Shown piece after piece: positions 50,001 to 59,948 of a stretch of 64,000 nucleotides of DNA. This DNA comes from Saprospiraceae bacterium (GTDB lineage: Bacteria > Bacteroidota > Bacteroidia > Chitinophagales > Saprospiraceae): contig JADJTQ010000003.1 in NCBI GenBank assembly GCA_016711125.1, positions 930,001 through 994,000 on the forward strand, read 5' to 3'. The notes under the pieces were generated by a model. The model made no database searches. It was given only the letters and a program-made list of their open reading frames with translations, and was not told the DNA's origin. The stretch's first letter is position 1; every line of letters starts with the position of its first letter. The translations under genes were made by a program, and so were the position numbers.

Positions 50001-51236
50001 CTACTCCACTTTTAGGGCTATGCGTTGCGCGGCATTATTTAGATAGCCTTTGGGATTCCAGCCGGGCACCAGCATCGGTTGTGCCGTCCCCTGTGCATCG
50101 GTAGCTTTTGCCCAAATTTCGTAATATCCTTGCTTCGGAAAATCGATTTGAGCCGAAAAATGCTGCCAGGCAAGACGATTTACTGGTTTTTCGATGCGAC
50201 ATTCTTTCCAGGTTGCGCTAAAATCAGTGGAATATTCCATTTTTGTCACTTCTAGTTCGCCCGCCCAGGCATGACCGCGAATATTCAATGTTTGACCCCG
50301 TGGGATCTTAGCGCCCGTCCGAGGATAGGTAATAAGCGATTTGACCGGCATGGATTCTATGATACACATATCCTTATCATCAACGCTATCACCAGGCATG
50401 ACGGGATGGCATGGCACCCGATAAGAACTGCCTTCCATTTTTTCACCATCGTGTACTATGTTGCGGACACTTAATCTCTCGATCCATTTGCCAGAAACAG
50501 AGGCTGGCCAGCCAGCGGCGATAAGGCGCAGCGGGTAACCATGCACCAGAGGTATATCGGCTCCATTCATTTGAAAAGCCAATATGGTCTCGTCCTGCAT
50601 TGCCTTAGCCAGAGGTACACCCCGTGAAATCGGTTCTTTGCCGGGATCGCCACTAAGGTGCAGATCAGCGCTGTGGTAGCCTAGATAAACTGCATCCGGT
50701 TTAATACCCACATCTTCTAATAGATCCCGGACCCGAATGCCTGTCCAACTCGCACAGGAAACCGCCCCGATGGTCCACTGATTACCAGATGTTGGAGGAT
50801 CAAACTCAGAACGGCCGTTGCCACCACATTCGAGAGTAAGTTGGTAGGTATATTGTTTAAACTTTGATTTTAGCTCGGCCAACCTGTATGATTTCTTCTG
50901 GTTTACAGATTCACCATCTATCGTGAGGGTCCAGTCATTGACCTTGATATCTTTTGGTATCAAGCCATTGTTTCGAATGAACATATACTTGTTGGGGGTA
51001 ACCTTGTCGTCCAGCAGATGTGCCAAGGCCTCCATGTTCCAGGGCTTGTCATTGAGCAAAACCATTTGTTTGTCCTTATGAAACATTTCAAAAGGATCCG
51101 GATCCTGAAGTGCTAGAGGTATATAATTTTTAAGCAGATTGCTACCGTAGACGATCTCAGCCCCGATGGCACTTGCCATCGCACTTAGTGCCGCTTTGCT
51201 AACAAATTTTCTTCGATCCATATTCTGATAATGCAT
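50001..51236 (-). CDS. SorA/YedY-like molybdopterin sulfite oxidase
   Basis: A 411-residue protein with a twin-arginine signal (MDRRKFVSKAALSAMAS; start ATG 51236 or 51221), fitting export after cofactor loading. The catalytic domain has TLECGGNGRSEF with the molybdenum-binding Cys, SCASWTGIRVRDLLEDVG and VHGYPLRLIAAGWPASVSGKW. The C-terminal dimerisation domain includes MEYSTDFSATWK. It probably oxidises sulfite or a related sulfur compound to sulfate in the periplasm and passes electrons to the downstream cytochrome. Confidence 0.85.
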   Translation of the reverse strand: MHYQNMDRRKFVSKAALSAMASAIGAEIVYGSNLLKNYIPLALQDPDPFEMFHKDKQMVLLNDKPWNMEALAHLLDDKVTPNKYMFIRNNGLIPKDIKVNDWTLTIDGESVNQKKSYRLAELKSKFKQYTYQLTLECGGNGRSEFDPPTSGNQWTIGAVSCASWTGIRVRDLLEDVGIKPDAVYLGYHSADLHLSGDPGKEPISRGVPLAKAMQDETILAFQMNGADIPLVHGYPLRLIAAGWPASVSGKWIERLSVRNIVHDGEKMEGSSYRVPCHPVMPGDSVDDKDMCIIESMPVKSLITYPRTGAKIPRGQTLNIRGHAWAGELEVTKMEYSTDFSATWKECRIEKPVNRLAWQHFSAQIDFPKQGYYEIWAKATDAQGTAQPMLVPGWNPKGYLNNAAQRIALKVE

Positions 51237-51657
51237 TGGTCTTGCTTATAAATGTAGTCAACAATCGAATGCTTTGCAACCTCAATCCGGAAGCCAGTGT
51301 GCAGTGGTCAGAATATGATGTTAATAGGGTAGGGATGCTCATAGAGATCTCAATCTTCCGATTTTCATGACAATAGTCAGGTTATCAGACTTTCAGCCTA
51401 CTAGGAGGCTTGGCAGTGACCGATCATCATTCAACTACCTTTTTAACCAAATTACTGCATTTACAAGTTAGACTGGGAGTCCGGGGAGCAACGTAGAATC
51501 TTCGAGCTGCCTTTAGCATTCAATTACTTATCCAACAGAGTACATTTAGCATAATTTATTTTAGTGCCGAAACTCAAGTAATTATGCGAAGATTTACTAG
51601 TTTATCTTTATTTTAGCAGTCATTACAAATTACTTTTTCATATTCAAAAGGTTAAAG
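51237..51657. other. Intergenic region without a recognised gene
   Basis: A 421-bp gap between divergently transcribed genes, so it should hold the promoters of both the sulfite oxidase pair and the OmpA lipoprotein. TATCTTTA, a one-mismatch version of the Bacteroidota -7 box, occurs near 51603. No hairpin or frame of note. Confidence 0.4.
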
Positions 51658-52581
51658 ATGAATAACTTATCATACATATTACTTCTCGTAAGTCTCTTAG
51701 TGGCCACAACCTCTTGTGTCAGTAAGAAAAAGTTCCTGGCTGTTCAGGATGACATGGCAAAACTGCAAAAGGATCTGGGTGATTGTGGGGTCGACCTAAA
51801 CCGGTATATGAACCTGCTGTCAACCTGCCAGCAAGAGAAAGACCGTCTTAACAATAGTCTGCAGAGTGAGCAAAACAATCTAAAGATGAGGCAAGAGCAA
51901 ATTGATGATCTAAAAGAACAAATCGCCGATACCAGATCGCAGCGCGATGCCCAATTGCAGCAAGTAGAGGGTTTAACCCAATTATCGCAATCGGCCACCA
52001 AAAACATTCAGGAGACTCTGGCACAGCTGGAGACCAAAGACCGCTATATTCATTTGCTTCAGGCTGCGAAATCGCGTACGGACTCCATTAATCTTGCATT
52101 GGCCGTCAATCTAAAAAGTGTCTTGCCACAGGGCTTGGATGATGAAGATGTGGAAGTCAAAGTCGATAAGACCGTTGTCTTTATTAATCTATCCGATAAG
52201 ATGCTCTATAAAAGTGGAAGTGCCGAAATATCCGATCGGGCCAACGAGGTATTGGGTAAAATTGCCACCATCATTAAGTCAAGACCGGACATAGAAGTCC
52301 TGGTGGAGGGATACACTGATAATGTGCCGATTAAGAATCAGTGTCTTCAGGACAACTGGGACCTCAGTGTAAAACGGGCAACCTCGGTAGTTCGGGCATT
52401 ACAGAAAAACCATGATATTGACCCCAATCGATTGATCGCCGGAGGTCGGGGCGAATGGAATACCTTGGCTTCAAATGACACGGAAGAAGGTAGATCAATC
52501 AACCGACGCACGCGTATTGTCATTATGCCAAAATTGGATCAGTTTTATGATTTACTGAATAAAAATATGGCTACGCAATAA
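51658..52581 (+). CDS. OmpA-family outer membrane lipoprotein
   Basis: A 307-residue lipoprotein (lipobox TTSC, Cys about residue 20). A long coiled coil (residues 25-130, rich in heptads such as LKEQIADTRSQRDAQLQQVE) is followed by a C-terminal OmpA/MotB peptidoglycan-binding domain: LYKSGSAEISDRA, VEGYTDNVPIKNQ, DPNRLIAGGRGE, RRTRIVIMPK. It anchors the outer membrane to peptidoglycan. The coiled coil resembles PEP-CTERM or flagellar-motor-like OmpA variants of Bacteroidota. Confidence 0.9.
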   Translation: MNNLSYILLLVSLLVATTSCVSKKKFLAVQDDMAKLQKDLGDCGVDLNRYMNLLSTCQQEKDRLNNSLQSEQNNLKMRQEQIDDLKEQIADTRSQRDAQLQQVEGLTQLSQSATKNIQETLAQLETKDRYIHLLQAAKSRTDSINLALAVNLKSVLPQGLDDEDVEVKVDKTVVFINLSDKMLYKSGSAEISDRANEVLGKIATIIKSRPDIEVLVEGYTDNVPIKNQCLQDNWDLSVKRATSVVRALQKNHDIDPNRLIAGGRGEWNTLASNDTEEGRSINRRTRIVIMPKLDQFYDLLNKNMATQ

Positions 52582-52735
52582 ATCGGTGGGAACGAATGGT
52601 GGAGCAGTGGATTCCCAAGGGCAAATTAGGAATAGTCTGAGATTTGGGAACTGGAAGGATGTAAGGGAAGGCTTTATCGAGCTTTTATCATTTGTAATTG
52701 TCTAAAATTGTCTAGTTGATTGAAAAGTAAAACAT

Positions 52736-53662
52736 CTATTTTTCGGGAACAGATCGTGTCTTATCCAACTCAATATCAGCTATAAAAAACTGAGATCCTA
52801 TTTCTGAAACTTTGACGGTGCGTTCTCCATCAGCGGCTATCAAACCAGACTGCGCATTAGTTGGATCTGTGCCCTGTGCCGCGTTTACTTCCATGATCAA
52901 CACGCCCAAACTTTGTGCCCACAGTTCTGCCGATGATTCATGAAAAGCCTTATAGCGTTGATTCTTGCCAGAGTTAATGGCATGAAAAATGACCTCGGCT
53001 CCCATTTCCTTCAACTTAAGCGGAAGATAGGGGTTGGCCATAGTGGTGTATCCGGGTGTAGCCCAGAGATCGTTGCAGATTAAAGTGCCGAATTGAATGC
53101 CATTCCAGCTGAAAGTCTCCAATTTACCTTCCTCGTATGCCAACATTTCTCCGGTACCGGGAGCAGCGATGGGACTGCAGCGCAATATTTTGGAATAAGC
53201 TATGAGTAGATTGCCTTCTGGCGAATAAACCCGGATCTGGTTCCAGCACTTTTCGTATTCACCTACCCCCTCCTTATAGCAGGTGCCAAGCAATAAACCA
53301 ACCTTCACTTTTTTTGCCGCCTCTTTCACCTCTTGCATCGCAACCTTTAATTCTTGTGCATCGAAGGTATTGTTGTAGCCGGATAAGGACCCTTCAGGAG
53401 TCATGAGAAAATCCGCATCAGCCTCGGCCGCTTTACTAATTCCCTCCAGAATGGTCAGCTTGTTTGTTTGAATATCTGAGGTCACATTCATTTGTAAACC
53501 AGCCACCCGGATCGATCTTGCAACTAAGAGTGGGTTCACCGGTGTATTGTCATCTAAAACAAGAGATCTATACATATTTTTGTTTTCAGGATGAGAATAG
53601 GCTCCGGGCATCGCCAAAAGGAGCCATGCAATCCAAGTGACACATATCATAAGATCTTTCAT
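52736..53662 (-). CDS. Exported carbon-nitrogen hydrolase (nitrilase superfamily)
   Basis: I start it at ATG 53662, which gives a signal peptide (MKDLMICVTWIAWLLLAMPG); an extension to 53740 has no such start. The catalytic triad is visible: Glu in MTPEGSLSGY, Lys in AYSKILRC, Cys in TLICNDLW. Enzymes of this superfamily hydrolyse amides, nitriles or carbamyl groups. An exported form is unusual compared with the cytoplasmic members, and the substrate is not known. Confidence 0.8.
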   Translation of the reverse strand: MKDLMICVTWIAWLLLAMPGAYSHPENKNMYRSLVLDDNTPVNPLLVARSIRVAGLQMNVTSDIQTNKLTILEGISKAAEADADFLMTPEGSLSGYNNTFDAQELKVAMQEVKEAAKKVKVGLLLGTCYKEGVGEYEKCWNQIRVYSPEGNLLIAYSKILRCSPIAAPGTGEMLAYEEGKLETFSWNGIQFGTLICNDLWATPGYTTMANPYLPLKLKEMGAEVIFHAINSGKNQRYKAFHESSAELWAQSLGVLIMEVNAAQGTDPTNAQSGLIAADGERTVKVSEIGSQFFIADIELDKTRSVPEK

Positions 53663-53874
53663 AATTGTTATTTCTGGATTATTTGAAGCATTGGCTCCGA
53701 CATTAAGATTTCTCAGGAAGATCTGAATATGTGTTGTCAAAATACAAAAGATCGGTCTGTTTTTTCGGACAAATTACTTGTTAGCCCCTGCTATCCAGGT
53801 TTTCGAAATGTTTATCATAACATTTTAAATCTTGCAAAGAATAGCGAGTACCGCTTTTTCCTTAACTTAACCGT

Positions 53875-56800
53875 GTGATAAATGGCAATTTCTCGTTTGT
53901 AGTTGGACACCGGTTTTTACCAATGTTCATATGCTTGTCAATGGGATGTGGGTCCGTTTTTAGCCCGGATGAAACCTTGGTTGCATCCATGCCAACATCC
54001 GTTGATTTTAATTTCCACATTAAGCCCATCTTATCAGATCGCTGTTTCCCTTGCCACGGCCCAGATAAAAATGCTTTGAAAGCTGAACTAAGGTTAGATA
54101 CGGATGAAGGTGCTCTGCGACAAATTCTTACGTCCGGTTCTCATGCTTTCGTTTCACGAAATATTGGGAAGAGTGAGGCATTTCAACGAATCATCTCGGT
54201 TGATCCCGAATACCAGATGCCTCCCCCGGAATTTCAGAGACGACTTAGTGAATATGAAATCGCACTGATCGGCAAATGGATTGAACAGGGAGCAGAATAT
54301 AAACCACATTGGGCTTTCATCCCCCCGCAAAAACCGATTGTACCTTCTGTCCATAATGCTAGTTGGTGCAGCAATGTGATTGATCATTTTATTCTGAAGA
54401 AATTGGAGGAAAATAGTTTTACTCCCAATGCTATCGCTAAAAAGGAAATATTACTGAGGAGAGCCTCCCTTGATTTGACTGGTTTACCACCGGGCATAGA
54501 AGAGATTGATGATTTTTTAAAAGATAATAGCCCGGATGCTTTTGAAAAAGTGATCGATCGACTTTTGGATTCTCCCCATTTTGGCGAACGAATGGCCCGG
54601 CCTTGGTTAGACCTGGCCCGCTATGCCGACTCCAATGGTTATTCACAAGATGGGCTTCGCATTATGTGGCCGTGGAGAGATTGGGTGATCAAAGCCTTCA
54701 ATGAAAATATGCCTTATGATCAGTTTATATCCTTGCAAGTTGCCGGTGATAAATTGCCAGGTGCCACGCAAGAACAAATACTGGCGACTGGGTTTTTGAG
54801 AAATTACCGCCAGAATGGTGAAGGAGGTATTGTAGATGAAGAATACCGGATAGAATATGCCGCTGATCGCACCGAGACATCTGCTACCGTTTTTCTCGGC
54901 CTTACCATGCAATGCGCCCGCTGTCACGATCACAAATACGATCCCATTTCACAAGAGGATTATTATCAGTTTTTTAGTTTTTTTAATAACATTAATGAAC
55001 GGGGTATTACTGCAAATGATGGAAATTCAGGTCCGGAGATCGTCATCAAGACAGAAGAAATTCAACATAAAATTGATTTTATTGATCGTCAAATCAGGGC
55101 ACAGGAAAAGCGAGCTGGGGAAATAGCATCAAGGACTCAAGCTGATGACTATCAAAAATTGAAAATTGATCTCAATAAAGATTTGGTAGTTGACATTTCA
55201 TTTGATCTGAATAATGGAGGGTATTTTCAGAATGCCATGAAATCGAATGAGAAATTCAAGAGTTCGGGAACCATTGATCAAATAGAAGGCCCATTAAGTA
55301 ATGCGATTAAATTCACAGCCTACGATTGGATCAATATCAATAAGAAAGAGATTCAATTCGATCGGGCAGATCCATTTAGTTTTTCTTTTTTCCTTAAAGC
55401 TGATTATGACAATGCTTCGATTAGCGTACTCAATCATTTGGGTAGTCAGGCGATCAATTATCCGGGATATGAAATAGCGACAGTTGACGGTTATCCGACC
55501 CTTACACTGGCACATAGCCTTCCTGCAGTCTTAATTCAGGTGCAGGGTTCCCGGAAAATATCAGTGGGAAAATGGGAGCATATTACTTTTACTTATGATG
55601 GTTCAAGCACGGCTTCTGGTATCAATCTATATATTGATGGACGTAAAGACGAGCTCAACATTGTTTTTGATAAACTCACTCAGGGAATTTCCAATGGTGG
55701 GCGGGCGCTTACGGTAGGTGGCCGGATACCCTATAGTGAGAGCAACAAGGAGTTCGGTTTCATAGATGATTTGAAAATTTACACACGTCAATTAAGTGGA
55801 ATAGAAGCGTATAAATTATTTAATCAATCCAATGTCTCCTTTGAATTTGAGCAGGACTTAAAGAAACAGCATTATCTCTTAAATAATCAGAGCGATTATG
55901 CAAAAATATCCAAAGAGATAAAGCATTTAAGGAAACAAAGGTTTGAGATTGAAGATTCCCTGGTAAGTGTGATGGTAATGGAAGATCTGCCCCAACCAAG
56001 AGCTACTTTTATATTAAACAGAGGAGTTTATGATGCTCCTGGCCAACCGGTTTTTCCTTCCACTCCTGAGGCGGTTTTTCCTTTCCAGGATGGAGCCAGG
56101 TCTGACCGGTCCGGACTGACTGATTGGCTAGTTGACGAGAGAAACCCACTGACTGCACGAGTGGCGGTAAATCGCTTCTGGCAATTGATTTTTGGTCAGG
56201 GACTGGTAAAGACAAGCGAAGATTTTGGCAATCAGGGTGCATTGCCCAGCCATCCACAATTATTAGACTGGTTGGCAATGAGTTTCATGGAATCGGAGTG
56301 GAATATTAAAGAACTCCTGAAAACGATCCTCCTCTCGGCTACCTATCAGCAGAGTTCGACAGTTGACATAGAGAAACGAGCAAAAGATCCTGATAATTTC
56401 TTGCTGGCCAGAGGGCCTGCTATTCGACTTTCGGCCGAACAGATTCGTGACTGTGCTTTAGCCGCCAGTGGATTGTTAAACCGACAAATCGGAGGCCCCA
56501 GTGTAAAGCCCTATCAACCGGCAGGTCTTTGGGAAGAAAAGGGAGAGTTTAGCATACTTAAGAATTATGTTCAGGATACCGGGTCCAGTTTATACCGTAG
56601 AAGTCTGTATACTTTCTGGCGTCGCACTTCACCGCCTCCATCGCTGGTTACTTTTGATGCTCCCACCAGGGACGTTTGCACTCCTACCAGACAGGCAACC
56701 AATACGCCTTTACAAGCGCTGGTATTGCAGAATGATCCTCAATTTGTCGAAGCCTCCCGTATTTTAGCGGAAAGAGTAGTGCGCCTAGAAAAAGAAAGTC

Positions 56801-57048
56801 AGAGACAAATCGTCCTTGCCTATCAACTATTGACCGGACTATATCCCAAACTAGAGGTACTTATATTGTTGGAAGACCTCAAACAAAAGGAGATGGCTAA
56901 ATTTGATCAGGATAATGAGAAAGCCAAACAGCTAATGAGTGTTGGTGAGTATTCATTTGATCCATCCTTAAATACCTCCGAGATTGCTGCGATGACTGTT
57001 GTTTGCAGCACGATTATGAGTTTTGATGAAACCCTGGTTAAGCGATAA
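53875..57048 (+). CDS. PSD1/DUF1549-DUF1553 protein with planctomycete-type cytochrome c and LamG domains
   Basis: A 1057-residue protein starting at GTG 53875 or a downstream ATG. It has a lipoprotein-like N terminus (ICLSMGCG), a PSCyt1 domain with CFPCHGPD, DUF1549 (LDLTGLPPGIEEIDDFLKD), a second CARCHDHKYDP motif, a LamG-like sandwich (about residues 430-640) and DUF1553 (NPLTARVAVNRFWQLIFGQG). Followed 8 bp later by a DUF1501 gene, it forms the pair typical of Planctomycetota and also found in marine Bacteroidota. The pair is linked to degradation of complex sulfated or pectic glycans, but no activity is shown for it here. Confidence 0.88.
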   Translation: MINGNFSFVVGHRFLPMFICLSMGCGSVFSPDETLVASMPTSVDFNFHIKPILSDRCFPCHGPDKNALKAELRLDTDEGALRQILTSGSHAFVSRNIGKSEAFQRIISVDPEYQMPPPEFQRRLSEYEIALIGKWIEQGAEYKPHWAFIPPQKPIVPSVHNASWCSNVIDHFILKKLEENSFTPNAIAKKEILLRRASLDLTGLPPGIEEIDDFLKDNSPDAFEKVIDRLLDSPHFGERMARPWLDLARYADSNGYSQDGLRIMWPWRDWVIKAFNENMPYDQFISLQVAGDKLPGATQEQILATGFLRNYRQNGEGGIVDEEYRIEYAADRTETSATVFLGLTMQCARCHDHKYDPISQEDYYQFFSFFNNINERGITANDGNSGPEIVIKTEEIQHKIDFIDRQIRAQEKRAGEIASRTQADDYQKLKIDLNKDLVVDISFDLNNGGYFQNAMKSNEKFKSSGTIDQIEGPLSNAIKFTAYDWININKKEIQFDRADPFSFSFFLKADYDNASISVLNHLGSQAINYPGYEIATVDGYPTLTLAHSLPAVLIQVQGSRKISVGKWEHITFTYDGSSTASGINLYIDGRKDELNIVFDKLTQGISNGGRALTVGGRIPYSESNKEFGFIDDLKIYTRQLSGIEAYKLFNQSNVSFEFEQDLKKQHYLLNNQSDYAKISKEIKHLRKQRFEIEDSLVSVMVMEDLPQPRATFILNRGVYDAPGQPVFPSTPEAVFPFQDGARSDRSGLTDWLVDERNPLTARVAVNRFWQLIFGQGLVKTSEDFGNQGALPSHPQLLDWLAMSFMESEWNIKELLKTILLSATYQQSSTVDIEKRAKDPDNFLLARGPAIRLSAEQIRDCALAASGLLNRQIGGPSVKPYQPAGLWEEKGEFSILKNYVQDTGSSLYRRSLYTFWRRTSPPPSLVTFDAPTRDVCTPTRQATNTPLQALVLQNDPQFVEASRILAERVVRLEKESQRQIVLAYQLLTGLYPKLEVLILLEDLKQKEMAKFDQDNEKAKQLMSVGEYSFDPSLNTSEIAAMTVVCSTIMSFDETLVKR

Positions 57049-57056
57049 TAAAACAT

Positions 57057-58469
57057 ATGAGTCAAGAATTATCCCATTTAAGTCGCCGTGAATTTCTTTT
57101 CAATAGCAGTCTTGCCTTGGGAGGCCTTGCCTTTTCTTCGCTGCTGAAGTCGTCTGATTCCAGCCTTCCGCATTTTGCACCGAAAGTAAAGCGAATGATT
57201 TATTTATTCCAAAGTGGGGGCCCATCTCAGCATGATCTCTTCGATTATAAACCTTTGTTAAATAAGCTGAACGGCGAAGAATTACCGGATTCGGTACGTC
57301 AGGGTCAAAGAATCACTGGTATGACTTCCGGGCAAAAGTCTTTTCCCTTGGCTGGGGCTCAATTTAATTTCAAACAATACGGCCAATCGGGTGCCTGGCT
57401 GAGTGAACTCTTACCTTTTACATCAGAAATTGCTGATGAGTTATGTTTTATTAAGTCCATGCATACTGAGGCGATCAATCACGATCCGGCCCTTACTGTC
57501 CTCCAGACTGGGTCACAACAGCCTGGCCGTCCGAGTATTGGTTCGTGGCTTAGTTATGGGTTGGGAAGTGGGGATAAAGACCTGCCTGAATTCAGTGTGC
57601 TCTTATCCAACGGTACGGGTAAATTAAATGCGCAGCCACTTTACAACCGGTTGTGGGGAAGTGGTTTTTTACCTTCTGTGCACCAGGGTGTTCAGTTTCG
57701 TTCAGCCAGGGATCCGGTGTTGTATTTATCGAATGCCCCGGGTATTGATGCTGAGACCCGAAGATCTATGCTGGATGCCTACCGGAAGATTCAGGAAATG
57801 CATTTTGAGGATGAGCAGGATCAGGAGATACAGACCCGCATATCCCAATATGAGATGGCGTATCGCATGCAGACGTCAGTTCCGGAAGTTATGGATGTCA
57901 CCGGTGAGCAAGAGCACATTTATGAAATGTATGGTCCGGAATCAAAAAGACCTGGTACCTATGCAGCTAACTGTTTGTTAGCCAGAAGGCTTTTGGAAAG
58001 AGGCGTGAATTTTATCCAGCTTTATCACCGGGGTTGGGATCAACATTTTAATTTACCTCGTAATTTGACCAACCAATGTCGCGACACCGACCAGGCGTCG
58101 GCAGCACTGGTGAAAGACTTAAAGCAACGTGGTCTGCTGGATGATACGCTGGTGATTTGGGGAGGAGAATTTGGTCGCACTAATTATTCCCAAGGTGTGC
58201 TGGAACAGGGTAACTATGGCAGGGATCATCATCCCCGTTGCTTTACGATATGGATGGCTGGAGGTGGAATCAAAAAAGGGTTGACTTATGGAGTCACCGA
58301 CGATTTTGGTTACAATATCCTTCAAAATCCAGTGCATGTACATGATTTTCAGGCCACTTTAATGTATCTTTTCGGCATTGACCATGAACGATTTACTTTC
58401 AAACATCAGGGAAGATACTATCGACTCACCGATGTACATGGTTCGGTTCTACATGATATTTTGACATAA
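57057..58469 (+). CDS. DUF1501 domain protein
   Basis: A 470-residue exported protein (SRREFLFNSSLALGGLAF Tat-like signal). The DUF1501 body resembles a sulfatase/alkaline-phosphatase fold: IYLFQSGGPSQHDLFDYKP, KSMHTEAINHDPALT, QLYHRGWDQHFNLP, WGGEFGRT and GRDHHPRCFTIWMAGGG. The start is 8 bp after the PSD1-type gene, showing a two-gene unit. Metal-binding residues of the fold are partly visible (HDLFD, DHH), but whether it acts as an enzyme is unknown. Confidence 0.9.
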   Translation: MSQELSHLSRREFLFNSSLALGGLAFSSLLKSSDSSLPHFAPKVKRMIYLFQSGGPSQHDLFDYKPLLNKLNGEELPDSVRQGQRITGMTSGQKSFPLAGAQFNFKQYGQSGAWLSELLPFTSEIADELCFIKSMHTEAINHDPALTVLQTGSQQPGRPSIGSWLSYGLGSGDKDLPEFSVLLSNGTGKLNAQPLYNRLWGSGFLPSVHQGVQFRSARDPVLYLSNAPGIDAETRRSMLDAYRKIQEMHFEDEQDQEIQTRISQYEMAYRMQTSVPEVMDVTGEQEHIYEMYGPESKRPGTYAANCLLARRLLERGVNFIQLYHRGWDQHFNLPRNLTNQCRDTDQASAALVKDLKQRGLLDDTLVIWGGEFGRTNYSQGVLEQGNYGRDHHPRCFTIWMAGGGIKKGLTYGVTDDFGYNILQNPVHVHDFQATLMYLFGIDHERFTFKHQGRYYRLTDVHGSVLHDILT

Positions 58470-58474
58470 TGAAT

Positions 58475-58663
58475 GATTCTTGCTCGCGTTTAGTGGGTCA
58501 CACTCACTATCTGCTTTTTACATGTGAATGCCAGATAGGTTTTATTGGATTGCAAAATGATGGACTTTCCTCATCATAAAGGTGAGAGCAGAATTTATAT
58601 TTCGGCGGCTTCGAGGAGGAATATTAAATAAATCGAGCCATTATCAGTATGCAAGAAGCGAGT
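58475..58663. repeat. MITE-like family R1, copy D
   Basis: Fourth copy. Left end GATTCTTGCTCGCGTTTAGT, core TTTCGGCGGCTTCGAGGAGG, right end GTATGCAAGAAGCGAG. It lies just after the DUF1501 stop. The rest of the gap to 58825 is AT-rich with poly-A/poly-T runs and no gene. Confidence 0.6.
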
Positions 58664-58825
58664 CAATTCCGATATAAATCTCTTGCAATCCTATATGGCT
58701 TGAATCAATCAGAAAAATCAAAAAAAAAATTTAAAAAAATATCTGTGCCGATTTGCGAAGTCTCACAAAGATTTTTTTAACCAATTAGAATTCACTTTTT
58801 TCTAATCTTGACTTAAATCTTGAAA

Positions 58826-59839
58826 ATGTACAGATTAACTACCCTGGGTGAATTTATCATTAAGAACCAAGCTGATTTTCCGTACGCCAAAGGGGAATTG
58901 AGTAGTTTATTAAGTGCCATTCGGTTGGCAGCCAAAGTGCTTAATAGCCAAATCAATAAGGCTGGCTTAGTCGATGATATACTGGGAAGCATCGGGGAAG
59001 TTAATATACAGGGCGAGGATCAGAAAAAGCTGGATGTCTATGCCAACGAATTATTTGTGAATGCATTAAAAGCGAGAAATCAGGTCTGTGGGATTGCCTC
59101 TGAAGAAGAGGAAAAAACCATCATATTTGAAAATGAAGAAGGGGTCAATGGAAAATATATTGTACTGATTGACCCGATTGATGGTTCATCCAATATTGAT
59201 GTCAATGTTTCTATAGGAACTATATTTGCTATCTATCGGCGACTATCTCCCCTGGGTGCCCCCGCTACTTTAAATGATTTTCTTCAGCCTGGTCGTAATC
59301 AGGTTGCGGCGGGATACGTGATTTATGGCTCTTCTACGATGCTGGTATTTTCATCAGGCAATGGAGTCAATGGCTTTACCTACGATCCTTCGGTTGGGGT
59401 TTTTTATTTGTCTCACCCAAACATGTGCATACCGAAATCGGGAAACATCTATAGCATTAATGAGGGTAATTATGCTTTTTTTTCTGAGCCTGTCAAATCT
59501 TATCTTGATTATTGTAAGCGAGAAGACAATACTTCTCACCGGCCCTATTCGGGCCGTTATATCGGCTCCATGATTGCTGATTTGCATCGTACCTTTCTCA
59601 AGGGGGGTATCTACATGTATCCGGACTCAAGCATCGCACTTCACGGAAAATTAAGGCTATTGTATGAATGTAATCCCATGGCTTTTCTGATCGAACAGGC
59701 AGGTGGCCTGGCTTCTAATGGTCGCCAAGCCATACTTGATATTAGACCAACCGAAATTCATCAGCGGACTCCCTTTTATGGTGGATCTGAAGAAATGGTG
59801 ACGAAATTGGAGTCCATGTTCAGAATGTCTGTTAATTAA
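58826..59839 (+). CDS. fbp: Class I fructose-1,6-bisphosphatase
   Basis: A 337-residue metal-dependent phosphatase of gluconeogenesis. It has the first metal site region CGIASEEEEKTI, the signature VLIDPIDGSSNIDVNVSIGTIFAIYRR, YSGRYIGSMIADLHR and the C-terminal LYECNPMAFLIEQAGG. Length and order are typical. I choose ATG 58826; an in-frame TTG at 58820 is the alternative. It stands alone without operon partners, as is common for fbp. Confidence 0.93.
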   Translation: MYRLTTLGEFIIKNQADFPYAKGELSSLLSAIRLAAKVLNSQINKAGLVDDILGSIGEVNIQGEDQKKLDVYANELFVNALKARNQVCGIASEEEEKTIIFENEEGVNGKYIVLIDPIDGSSNIDVNVSIGTIFAIYRRLSPLGAPATLNDFLQPGRNQVAAGYVIYGSSTMLVFSSGNGVNGFTYDPSVGVFYLSHPNMCIPKSGNIYSINEGNYAFFSEPVKSYLDYCKREDNTSHRPYSGRYIGSMIADLHRTFLKGGIYMYPDSSIALHGKLRLLYECNPMAFLIEQAGGLASNGRQAILDIRPTEIHQRTPFYGGSEEMVTKLESMFRMSVN

Positions 59840-59948
59840 TCGCGCTGCATTTAAACGATGGGTCAATCAAAGTTTTTTATTTCCTTAAAAGGTTGAAAAA
59901 GCTAACACAAGAACCTATTATTTTAATAAGCTTGATCTTGCAAATCCT

